The notes below the pieces were generated by a model, which saw only the letters and a program-made list of their open reading frames with translations, was not told the DNA's origin and ran no database searches. A program made the translations under genes and the position numbers. Below are positions 6,884 to 15,700 of a stretch of 41,637 nucleotides of DNA, in pieces. The stretch covers positions 1 through 41,637 of the forward strand of contig CALFAV010000008.1 in the NCBI GenBank assembly GCA_937946835.1, given 5' to 3'. Source of the DNA: an uncultured Verrucomicrobiae bacterium. Lineage in GTDB: Bacteria; Verrucomicrobiota; Verrucomicrobiia; Limisphaerales; J093. Numbering within the stretch: position 1 is the first letter of the stretch; the number at the start of each line of letters is the position of its first letter.

Positions 6884-8995
6884 TCAGCCGCCGCGCGGCG
6901 AGGCCTTGGCGAGCGCGAACGGATACACCGGGCCGCTGCCGTGTCGTTGCAGCATGACGGCCAGCAGCGTCAGCGTCCACCCGGAATCCACCACGTCGTC
7001 CACCAGCAGCACCGGGCCGCGCGGCACCGCGTCACCGACGGCGAACGCGCCGAGCAGATTGCGGACTTGGTGGACGCTGTTCTGCATTTCTTTCTGCGGG
7101 GGTGTGGGGCGTGTCTTGCGGAGCACGGGCGCGAAGGGCAAAGCGAGCTTTGCAGCCAGGCGCCGGGAGAAACTCTGCGTCAGCTCAGGCCGATTCAGCG
7201 AAGGCACGCAACAAATCCACTCCGGCGCGGGATCGGGCTTCCATTTGTCGCGGACCAATCGCGCGGCGGCCTCGACCAACTCATCCGCAAACGCGCCGGT
7301 TTCGTATTTGCCGCGTGCGACCAGTGGCCCCCAACCGGCGTCGCCGTAAATGCAGAGCACGCGCCCGGGCTGCGCACGCAAGCTGGCCGGAATGGTCGTT
7401 TTCGGCCTGCCCTCGCGCTCGGTTTCGACTGCTTGCGGCAGGACCTTGTGGAGGTCGGCCAGCACCGGCTTGGGCCAGCGTTCGCGCGGTTCCAGCACCA
7501 CGGCGTCGCCGCGGAGGAAATCCACGGCCTCCAGCGCCACTTGGCGCGGCACGGCACGGCGGTGCTCATGGTGGGAGCAATTCATGCACTTGCCACACGG
7601 TGCCGCAGCGGGATCATCCAGGGTGCGCGACAGAAACTCCATCAGGCAACCCCGGTGCGCCACGTAACGTTGCATTTGCCCCAGTTCCTCGCGGCGATGC
7701 TTCGTGACGCGCTCCCACTGTTCGACTTCCGGGCTCCACGGAACGGGGGTGCGACTCCAACAGCCTTTCTCGTACTGTACTGCGCCGTCCACTTCGAGGA
7801 GCTTGAGCGCCTTCTCGATCGCGCCGCGACCGTGGTTCAGCTCCGCGCAGATGCCGCTTATCGTCATGCCGCCGCCACGCTCCAGCACCCGGAGCACGCC
7901 CTGCACCACTTCGAGCGGCGGAAACGCGGTGCGGATGAAATAGTCGGTGATCTCATCATCTTCCCGGCCGCTGAGCAGGATGCCGAAGGCGTTGTCCACC
8001 GCGCGCCCGGCGCGACCGACCTGCTGGTAATACGCGACCGCCGAGCCGGGCCGCTGGAAATGGACCACGAAGCCGAGGTCCGGTTTGTCGAAACCCATGC
8101 CGAGCGCGACGGTGGCAACCAGCGCCTTGAGTTTGTTGTCGAGGAGCAATTGCTCGGTTTCAACACGGAGGTCGCCATCGAGATCGGCGTGATAGGGGCG
8201 GACGGCGATGCCTTTCTGCTGGAGCCAGTCAGCCACGCGGCGCGTGTCCTGAATGGTGAGGCAATAGATGATGCCATTGCCGGGCAGTTGTGGGACGAAA
8301 TGCGCCAGCCACGCGAGCCGCTCGGCCTGATCGTCGAGCCGGATGTTGAACAGCCGCAGCGACCGGCGCACCAGCGGGCCACGCAGGGTGTGGAGGTCGG
8401 CAATTTGGGATTCGACGTCCCGCACAACCCGGTCGTTGGCGGTAGCGGTCGTGCACAGCACCGGCACGCGCGGCGGCAGGTAGCGCAGCACGCGGACGAT
8501 GCGGCGGTAGTCGGGCCGGAAGTCGTGGCCCCAGTCCGAAATGCAATGCGCCTCGTCCACCACGAACAGCCCGATGCTGCCTTGGATGAGCGGCAGGAGT
8601 TTCTGCATGAACTCCGCATTGCCCAGGCGCTCGGGGGCGACGAGCAGCACGTCGCAGCGGTTCTCACGCAACGCGGCCTCGACTTGTGGCCACTCCTCGA
8701 AATTGTCGCTGTGGATCGTGGCCGCGCGGATGCCCAACCGCTCCGCCGCGAGTATCTGGTTGCGCATCAGCGAGAGCAGCGGGCTGATTAGGAGCGTGGG
8801 GCCGGCGCCCCCGTCGCGGAGAATCTTCGTGGCGAGAAAATAGACCACGCTCTTGCCCCAGCCAGTGCGTTGGACGACGAGGAGGCGCTGACGTTCATTG
8901 GCGATGCGGTCCACGGCTTCCCATTGGCCGTGGCGGAACTGCGCCGTCGGGCCGAGCATTTGCCGGAGCAGTTGGAGTGTGGCATCGCGGGTCAT
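6884..8995 (-). CDS. RecQ-family helicase fused to ComF-like phosphoribosyltransferase
   Basis: Superfamily 2 DNA helicase of 703 aa. Seen: Walker A RTGWGKS (43-49); DEAH at 147-150 with the RecQ aromatic-rich loop (CISDWGHDFRPDY); QQVGRAGR motif VI (324-331); and a RecQ zinc-binding set of four cysteines (450, 467, 470, 473) with CGKCMNC. An HRDC domain is missing. Instead, the last 180 or so residues resemble ComF-type phosphoribosyltransferases: QVRNLLGAF followed by the PRPP loop VLLVDDVVDSGWT (662-674). ComFC, a PRTase of this type, works with the ComFA helicase in DNA uptake; here helicase and PRTase are one chain. The start ATG overlaps the crtP stop as ATGA, indicating translational coupling. 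It may act in accessory DNA repair, DNA uptake or defence; which one is not decided by sequence. Confidence 0.9.
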   Translation of the reverse strand: MTRDATLQLLRQMLGPTAQFRHGQWEAVDRIANERQRLLVVQRTGWGKSVVYFLATKILRDGGAGPTLLISPLLSLMRNQILAAERLGIRAATIHSDNFEEWPQVEAALRENRCDVLLVAPERLGNAEFMQKLLPLIQGSIGLFVVDEAHCISDWGHDFRPDYRRIVRVLRYLPPRVPVLCTTATANDRVVRDVESQIADLHTLRGPLVRRSLRLFNIRLDDQAERLAWLAHFVPQLPGNGIIYCLTIQDTRRVADWLQQKGIAVRPYHADLDGDLRVETEQLLLDNKLKALVATVALGMGFDKPDLGFVVHFQRPGSAVAYYQQVGRAGRAVDNAFGILLSGREDDEITDYFIRTAFPPLEVVQGVLRVLERGGGMTISGICAELNHGRGAIEKALKLLEVDGAVQYEKGCWSRTPVPWSPEVEQWERVTKHRREELGQMQRYVAHRGCLMEFLSRTLDDPAAAPCGKCMNCSHHEHRRAVPRQVALEAVDFLRGDAVVLEPRERWPKPVLADLHKVLPQAVETEREGRPKTTIPASLRAQPGRVLCIYGDAGWGPLVARGKYETGAFADELVEAAARLVRDKWKPDPAPEWICCVPSLNRPELTQSFSRRLAAKLALPFAPVLRKTRPTPPQKEMQNSVHQVRNLLGAFAVGDAVPRGPVLLVDDVVDSGWTLTLLAVMLQRHGSGPVYPFALAKASPRGG

Positions 8996-10491
8996 GGGGT
9001 GTGTTCAGTCCGGCTCTGGTCCCACGCGACAACTTTCTTCGCCACGTTCTGACCGCAAAGGATGACCATGGGCATGCCGCCGCCGGGGTTCACCGAGCCG
9101 CCCACGAAAAACAGGTTCGGGTAGCGCGGGCTTTGTTTGGGCGCTTTGAAGGCGAGGTTCTTCCAGCGGTCGGCCACCACGCCGTAGATGGAGCCTTTGT
9201 TCGAGTAGTATTGTTCGCGGATGTCCAGCGGCGTCCAGCAATGCTCGAACACGATGTGCCGCCGCAGGTCTTTCAGGCCCATCCGCTCCAGCTTGTCCAG
9301 CACGCGCTCCTTGAAGGCCAGGTAGTCGGCGCGGGCCAGCGGCCGGGCGTCATCAATGTAGGGGATGTGCGGCAGAATCTTCAGCCCGTCGCAGCCGGGC
9401 GGGGCGACCGTCGGGTCGGTGCGCGAGGCGCAAACCAGATAAATGGTCGGGTCGGGCGGCAACTGGCGTTTGCGGAAGACGGTGTGGAAATGCGCCTTCT
9501 GGTCGGCTGAAAAAAAGAAGTTGTGGTGGGCCAGTTGCGGATACTGGCAGTCCAGGCCCAGCTCCAGCACCAGGCCGGAGCAGGCCGGCTCGAACTTCCG
9601 CAGGGTGCGCAGGAAGGCCGCGTCCTCGCGCAGGAGCCTTTCGTAGGCCGGGATGACCTCCATGTTCGAGACCACGATGTCGGCGGGGTGGAACTGGCCG
9701 TCCCGGGTGACGATGCCGGTCACGCGGTCGCCGTTCTTGCGGATTTCGGCAACCTCGCTGTTGAGCCGGACGCGCACGCCCAGTTCGTCCATGAGCCGTT
9801 GCAGGCCCAGCGCAATGCCGTAAAGGCCGCCGTCCACATACCACAGGTCGTACCGGAACTGGATGGTCGGCAGGCAATTCATGAACGCCGGCGCGTGGTA
9901 GGCCGACGAGCCGACGTACTTGATGAAGTAGTCGAAGATGTCGCGCAGGTGGCGGGTCTTGAGAAACCGCGCCACCCCGCCGTGCATGGTGCGGAACAGG
10001 TCGAACTTGAGGAAGTTGCCCAGCCCGTAAAACCGCCGGAACTCGGCGGAAGTGTCCAAGCCCTGCTCGAAGTAACCGGCGTTGACCAGGTCGTACAGCC
10101 GGCTGGCGTAATCCAGGAACCGCTGCACGTTGGCCGGGTCTTCGCCCACCTTCCGCGCCTCGGCGGCCATCCGATCCGGCTCCGGATACAGGTCCACCAC
10201 CGCGCCGTCCTCGAAGAAGTTGCGCCAGTGCGGTCGCAGGGGGCGGATGGGGATGTAATCTTTCATCTGCCTGCCGCAGCGCTCGAACAGCCGCGCGAAA
10301 ATGTGCGGCAGGCTGAGGATGGACGGGCCGAGGTCGAACGTGTAGCCCCGGGCCTTGAGCACGTTGAGCTTGCCGCCGATCTGGGCGTTCTTCTCGAAGA
10401 CCTCGACCTCGTAGCCGGCCTGCCGCAGCGAGATCGCGGCGGACAAGCCGCCCAAGCCGGCGCCGATGATGATGACCTTTTTCTGGCTCAT
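8992..10491 (-). CDS. crtP: CrtP-like 4,4'-diaponeurosporene oxygenase
   Basis: FAD-dependent carotenoid oxygenase that in S. aureus oxidises the terminal methyl of 4,4'-diaponeurosporene to an aldehyde or acid. Seen: N-terminal FAD loop GAGLGGLSAA (10-19), GPSILSLPHIF, FIKYVGSSAYHAPA, NMEVIPAYERLL, CQYPQLAHHNFFF, GSIYGVVAD, and the C-terminal GGSVNPGGGMPMV (about 464-476). These blocks match what I recall of S. aureus CrtP closely, much more so than CrtN. Its length of 499 aa is usual for the family. The start overlaps the stop of the upstream TPR gene (ATGA) and its own stop overlaps the recQ start (ATGA), so it is the centre of a tightly coupled chain. Confidence 0.9.
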   Translation of the reverse strand: MSQKKVIIIGAGLGGLSAAISLRQAGYEVEVFEKNAQIGGKLNVLKARGYTFDLGPSILSLPHIFARLFERCGRQMKDYIPIRPLRPHWRNFFEDGAVVDLYPEPDRMAAEARKVGEDPANVQRFLDYASRLYDLVNAGYFEQGLDTSAEFRRFYGLGNFLKFDLFRTMHGGVARFLKTRHLRDIFDYFIKYVGSSAYHAPAFMNCLPTIQFRYDLWYVDGGLYGIALGLQRLMDELGVRVRLNSEVAEIRKNGDRVTGIVTRDGQFHPADIVVSNMEVIPAYERLLREDAAFLRTLRKFEPACSGLVLELGLDCQYPQLAHHNFFFSADQKAHFHTVFRKRQLPPDPTIYLVCASRTDPTVAPPGCDGLKILPHIPYIDDARPLARADYLAFKERVLDKLERMGLKDLRRHIVFEHCWTPLDIREQYYSNKGSIYGVVADRWKNLAFKAPKQSPRYPNLFFVGGSVNPGGGMPMVILCGQNVAKKVVAWDQSRTEHTP

Positions 10492-11279
10492 GGTGAGGTA
10501 GGTGAATCAAGTCCCAGCCGGGCCAGCCGGGTCCGGGCGAGGTGATTGGCCGGCTGAAGCGCCAAAGCCTGTCGGTAGCTGCGGGCCGCGGCTTCCCGGT
10601 CGCCCAGTGCTTCCTGAGTGCGGCCCAAGAACCACAGGGCACTGGCCCGACCCCAACGGGGTTGCAGTGGGCCGGCAGGCTGGTCCGCTTCGGCGGCAAA
10701 CAGGCGGTCCGCTTTTTCGAGGGCGTCCAGCGCCTTGCGCAGCTCGGCTGCGCCGCGGGCGGTTTGCAGGTGGCAAGCACCCAACAGGTAGCAAACGCGC
10801 GGGTTGTCCGGGCCGTGGCGCAGGGCCTGTTGACGGTGGCGATTGACGCGGCTGCCCCACCGCAGTCCACGCCAGGCATTGTCCCGGATACGCAGCCCGT
10901 AGAGCGTGCCCAGCATGGCGTGGGCTTCGGCGTGGGCGGGGTCCAGTTGGAGCAGCCGTTCGAGGGCCTGCACCGCCGCCTGGTTGGCGGCGGTCGCCTG
11001 CGGGCTGACCGTGGGCGCATCCGGGTCGCCCCGCAACGCCAAGGTCCGATGGAACTCAGCCACGCCCAGCCAATACCACGCCGGGCCGGAGTCGGGTTGG
11101 TTGGTGGCGCATTGTCGCAAGGCGGCCGCGGCAGTTGTCAACCGCCCGGTGTCCCAGGCTTGATAGCCTTCCTGAAAGGCGGCCACGCCCGCGGCCAGGG
11201 CGGAAGATACCTCCTCCGCGGCCCGCATCGACCCCGCCAACGCCAGACTCAACACTCCGAGCTTCAGCCACCGGTTCAT
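10488..11279 (-). CDS. Exported tetratricopeptide-repeat protein
   Basis: A 263-aa protein with an N-terminal signal peptide (hydrophobic LKLGVLSLALAGSMRA, likely cleaved after AxA-like residues) followed by several degenerate TPR units. Examples are PAWYWLGVAEFHRTLAL, AHAEAHAMLGTLYGLRI and a clear last unit ALGDREAAARSYRQALALQP near the C-terminus. TPR proteins are scaffolds for protein partners, and no enzymatic motif is visible. It is the first gene of the chain TPR-crtP-recQ/comF-dprA, sharing an ATGA overlap with crtP. It diverges from the aldehyde dehydrogenase gene across only 47 bases. A role in organising envelope carotenoid enzymes is a guess from context. Confidence 0.8.
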   Translation of the reverse strand: MNRWLKLGVLSLALAGSMRAAEEVSSALAAGVAAFQEGYQAWDTGRLTTAAAALRQCATNQPDSGPAWYWLGVAEFHRTLALRGDPDAPTVSPQATAANQAAVQALERLLQLDPAHAEAHAMLGTLYGLRIRDNAWRGLRWGSRVNRHRQQALRHGPDNPRVCYLLGACHLQTARGAAELRKALDALEKADRLFAAEADQPAGPLQPRWGRASALWFLGRTQEALGDREAAARSYRQALALQPANHLARTRLARLGLDSPTSP

Positions 11280-11308
11280 CGCTTGACGGGCTTATATCGG
11301 CAGGTCGA

Positions 11309-11321
11309 ACTTGGCCCAAGT
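11309..11321. promoter_or_regulatory. Palindrome in the divergent TPR/aldH control region
   Basis: A 13-base palindrome, ACTTGG-C-CCAAGT, lies in the 47-base gap between the divergent TPR-crtP chain and the aldehyde dehydrogenase gene. Its size and location would suit an operator serving both directions. No regulator gene is adjacent, and no convincing -35/-10 pair fits in the gap, so this is tentative. Confidence 0.3.
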
Positions 11322-11326
11322 CAATT

Positions 11327-12709
11327 ATGGACATTCCTGCGCTGGTCCGCCGCCAACGTGACTTTTTTCGGTCGGGGGCGATGCGGCCCGAGTCCTTTCG
11401 CCGGGAGCAACTGCGTCGGTTGGAAGCGGCCCTGTTGGCCGACGAACCGGCGCTGCTGGAGGCGTTGCGGGCCGACCTGCGCAAGCCGGCGCAGGAAGCC
11501 TGGGCCAGCGAACTGGGCCTGGTGCTGAGCGACGTGCGCCATGCCCTGCGCCATCTGCATGACTGGATGCAGCCGCAACGCCGCCGCGCGCCGTGGTTGG
11601 CCTGGCCGGCGCGGGCCTGGGTGCAACCGGAACCCTACGGTGTGGCCCTCATCCTGGGGCCGTGGAACTACCCGGTACAATTGCTTTTGTCCCCGCTGGT
11701 CGGCGCGCTGGCCGCCGGCAACTGTGCGGTGGTGAAACCGTCCGAGCTGGCCCCGCAGACCGCTGCCGTGCTGGCGCGCCTGCTGCGGGGAATATTCCCC
11801 GAGGAATACGTGGCCGTGGTGGAGGGCGGGCCGGAGATGGCCGAGGCCCTCCTGCGCGAGCGGTTCGACCACATCTTCTTCACCGGCAGCACGGCGGTCG
11901 GCCGGGCGGTCATGGCTGCTGCCGCGCGACACTTGACCCCGGTCACGCTCGAGCTTGGCGGTAAGTGCCCCTGTCTGGTCTGCGCCGATACGCCGATAGA
12001 AGTAGCGGCGCGGCGGATTGCCTGGGGCAAGTTCCTCAATGCAGGTCAGACCTGCGTGGCGCCGGATTACGTGCTGGTCGAGCGGGCCGTTGCGCCGGCG
12101 TTGCTGGCGGCTCTGCCGCGGGTGCTGCGCGCTTTTTACGGAGACGACCCGCGGCAAAGCCCGGACTACGGCCGCATCGTCAACCGCCGGCACTTCGACC
12201 GGCTGATCGGCTACCTCAACCAGGGCCGGATCGTGTGTGGCGGCCAGCATGATGCGGCCGAACTGTATGTGGCGCCGACGATCCTAGCTGACGTGCCACC
12301 CGACGCGCCGGTGATGCAGGAGGAAATCTTTGGCCCCATTTTGCCCGTGGTTGAGGTGGCCGACCTGGACGCGGCGCTGACGTGGCTGCGCGACCGGCCC
12401 ACGCCCCTGGCGCTTTATCTGTTCACCCGCGACCGCCGGACGCAGGCGCGCGTGCTGGCTGCGACCCGCTCGGGCGGTGTCTGCCTCAACGACACCGTGC
12501 TGCACATCACGGGCAAAGACCTGCCGTTCGGCGGCCTGGGCGAAAGTGGCATGGGCCGCTATCATGGCCGGGCCAGCTTCGACTGCTTCAGCCACCAACG
12601 CGCCGTGCTACGCCGGGGATTTACCTGGGATTTGCCCGGCCGCTTTCCGCCCGCCCGGCTGTCGCTAGCGGCTTTGAAGCGCCTTGGCCGGCTCTTGCTG
12701 GGGCGGTAA
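11327..12709 (+). CDS. aldH: Aldehyde dehydrogenase (class 3 type), probable carotenoid AldH
   Basis: NAD(P)-dependent aldehyde dehydrogenase of 460 aa, a length typical of the short ALDH3 class. Seen: oxyanion Asn in GPWNYP (N114), cofactor-binding FFTGSTAVGR, general-base Glu in TLELGGK (E209), catalytic Cys in NAGQTCVAPDY (C243), and EEIFGPILP. A hydrophobic or basic C-terminal tail suggests membrane association, as in other ALDH3 enzymes. In staphyloxanthin synthesis an AldH oxidises 4,4'-diaponeurosporen-4-al to the acid, so the neighbouring crtP makes this the likely role. The ATG at 11327 is chosen because the residues encoded upstream are in the divergent TPR gene and do not resemble ALDH. 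A general fatty-aldehyde dehydrogenase is the alternative. Confidence 0.88.
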   Translation: MDIPALVRRQRDFFRSGAMRPESFRREQLRRLEAALLADEPALLEALRADLRKPAQEAWASELGLVLSDVRHALRHLHDWMQPQRRRAPWLAWPARAWVQPEPYGVALILGPWNYPVQLLLSPLVGALAAGNCAVVKPSELAPQTAAVLARLLRGIFPEEYVAVVEGGPEMAEALLRERFDHIFFTGSTAVGRAVMAAAARHLTPVTLELGGKCPCLVCADTPIEVAARRIAWGKFLNAGQTCVAPDYVLVERAVAPALLAALPRVLRAFYGDDPRQSPDYGRIVNRRHFDRLIGYLNQGRIVCGGQHDAAELYVAPTILADVPPDAPVMQEEIFGPILPVVEVADLDAALTWLRDRPTPLALYLFTRDRRTQARVLAATRSGGVCLNDTVLHITGKDLPFGGLGESGMGRYHGRASFDCFSHQRAVLRRGFTWDLPGRFPPARLSLAALKRLGRLLLGR

Positions 12710-12784
12710 CCCGCCGACCACCTTTCCGGGTATTGGAAAAAGGATTGCCAAGGAGCAAGTAGTCCGCACCTTGTGGCCGCCTGC

Positions 12785-15700
12785 ATGAGCCAGTTCGCTG
12801 CCAAGCTGCGCGAGTTCGCCGACGCTCTCCGGCGCAATTTTCGCGTCGGCATCCCGGCCAACCCCGAGGACCAGCTCAAGTCGGGTGTCCAGCAGGTGCT
12901 CCAAGCCGCCGCGCCCGGCATTGAAACCCGCACCGAGGCGCACGCGGAGGTGGAGGCCCGGCCGGACATCGGCGTCGCTTCCCAGGGGCTGCTTTGTGGC
13001 TACGTGGAACTCAAAGCCCCCGGCAAAGGCGCGCGCCCGCAGCGCTTCACCGGCGCAGACAAGCGGCAGTGGGAGAAGTTCCAGGCCCTGCCGAACCTCC
13101 TTTACACCGACGGCAACGAGTGGGCCATTTACCGCAGCGGCCGACCCTGGCCGGAGGCCGAGCCGGCCCTGGTGCGCTTGACCGGCGACATCACCACCGC
13201 CGGCGCCGCCGCCATCTCCGACCGCGACGCCGCGCAACTCCATCAACTCCTGCTGGCCTTCTTCGCCTGGCAACCCATCGTGCCGCGCAGCCCAAGCGAA
13301 CTGGCCAGGACCCTCGCCCCGCTTTGTCATCTGGCGCGCGAGGACGTGCTGGCCGCCCTCCCGCGTTCCGAGTCCAATCTCGCCCAGCTTTTCCGCGAGT
13401 TCCGCGAGTACCTCTTTCCCGACGCCTCCGAGTTCCAGTTCGCCGATGCCTACGCCCAGACGCTCACCTACGCGCTGTTGTTGGCCCGGCTCAACGGCGA
13501 GACCCGGCTGACCACCGACTCGGCCGCCCGGGCCCTCGACAGCGGCCACGGTCTGCTGGCCCAAACGCTGCGCGTGCTCGCCCAGCCCGGAGCCCGCCGG
13601 GAAATCGAGGTGGCCGTGGACCTGCTCGAGCGCGTCATTGCCGCGGTGGACCCGGCCCAACTGGCCGAGCGCGGCGACCCGTGGCTCTACTTTTACGAGG
13701 ACTTCCTGGCCGCCTACGACCCGCAGTTGCGCAAGGACCGGGGCGTTTATTACACCCCGCCAGCGGTGATCCAGTGCCAGGTTCGCCTGGTGGCCGAGCT
13801 GCTGGAAACCCGGTTCCACAAACGCCGCTCCTATGCCGACGACGGCGTCGTCTTTCTCGATCCGGCCGCCGGCACGGCCGCCTACCCGCTGGCCGCCGCC
13901 CAATATGCGCTCGGCCGGGCCGCCGAACGTTTCGGGCCGGGCATCGTGGCCGGGGCGGCCTCCAAGTGCGCCGAGAACATCCATGCCTTCGAGAACATGG
14001 TCGGGCCGTATGCCGTGGCCCACCTGCGGCTGACGCAGCTCATCACCAGTCACGGCGGCACCCTGCCGGCCGAAGGGATTCACGTGTATCTGACCGACAC
14101 GCTCGAATCGCCCCACCTGGAGCCGCCGGTGCTCAACGTCTTCGCCCGCCGCCTGACCGAGGAGCACCGCCGCGCCCAGCACGTCAAACGTCACACGCGC
14201 GTGCTGGTCTGCATGGGCAACCCGCCCTACGACCGCGAGCAGGTCAGCGACGGGGAGCGGCCCGAGCATCTCCGCAAAGGCGGCTGGGTGCGCCACGGCG
14301 ATCCCGACCCCGCCCGCGCCGGCCAGCGCACGCGACCCATTTTGCAGGACTTCATCGAGCCGGCGTCGCAGGCCGGGGCGGGCGTGCACGTCAAGAACCT
14401 CTACAACGACTACGTCTATTTCTGGCGCTGGGCGTTGTGGAAGCTCTTTGAGAATCCGGAGGCCAGCGGGCCGGGAATCATCAGCTTCATCACCGCCGCC
14501 TCGTATCTGCGCGGGCCGGGCTTTGTGGGGATGCGCCGCAAGATGCGCGAGGCGTTTGACGAGCTGTGGATCATTGACCTGGAAGGTGACAACCTGGGCG
14601 CGCGCAAGACGGAGAACGTTTTCAACATCCAGACGCCCGTGGCCATTGCCATCGGTGTGCGTTACGGCCAACCGCGCCCGCACACCCCGGCGCGCGTCCG
14701 CTACGCCCGCCTCACCGGCACGCGCGAGGAAAAGTTCGCCAAGCTCAACGCCATCCGCCGCTTTGCCGACCTGCACTGGCAGGAGTGTTTTGACGGCTGG
14801 CTGGAACCGTTCCTGCCCCGCGGCCGGGGCAATTACTTCGCCTGGCCGCGGCTGACCGACCTGTTCCCATGGCAACACTCCGGCGTCCAGTTCAAGCGCA
14901 CCTGGCCCATCGGGGAAACGGCCGAAGTGTTGGAACAGCGGTGGCGTGCGTTCCTCCGTCTGCCGGCGGCGGACCGCAAGCGCGCCTTCCGCGAATCGCG
15001 GGACCGCAAGGTGGACCAGGAATATCCGACGCTGGACGGAAGCCGCCGGATGGCCGCACTCGCCACGCTCCCGGCCACGGCACCGACCCCGCTGCGGGAG
15101 CGCTACGGTTACCGCAGTTTCGACCGGCAATACACCCTGCTGGATCCTCGCCTCGGCGATTACCTGCGCCCCGTGCTCTGGCGCGTCCACAGCGACCAGC
15201 AGGTTTACCTGACCAGCCTGCTCACCGAGGTGCTCGGGCTGGGCCCGGCGGCCACTGTCTCCGCCTACGTTCCCGACCTGCATCACTTCCGCGGTTCATT
15301 CGGCGGCAGGCACGTCATCCCCCTCTGGCGCAACGCGGCGGCGACGCAGCCGAACCTGACAACCGGCCTGCTGACTGCGCTGCGGCCCGCGCTGGGCCGG
15401 GTGAGCCCGGAGGACTTCTTCGCCTACGCCTATGCCCTGCTGGCCACGCCGGCCTACGTGGAGACTTTCTCCGAGGAATTGACCATCCCCGGCCCGCGTC
15501 TGCCCGTGACCAAAAGCCGCGTCCTGTTCCGGCAGGCGGTGCGCCTGGGACGGCGGTTGATCTGGCTGCACACCTTTGGCGAGCGCTTTGTGCCGCCTCG
15601 CCACCGGCCCGGCGAAGTGCCGCAGGGCCGCGCCCGCTGCCGCCGGGCCGTGCCCGGCCAGCCGGAGCGCTACCCGGAAGACTTTGCCTGGAACGACGCC

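Noticed and set aside
6764-8791. Plus-strand open frame of 675 codons opposite recQ and dprA.
   Set aside because: Rich in His, Ala, Arg and Gln as typical of antisense frames. The minus strand has full RecQ and DprA motifs.
12665-15286. Minus-strand open frame of 873 codons opposite the restriction-modification gene.
   Set aside because: It is a shadow frame caused by high GC. It has no domain motif, while the plus strand carries clear nuclease and methylase motifs.
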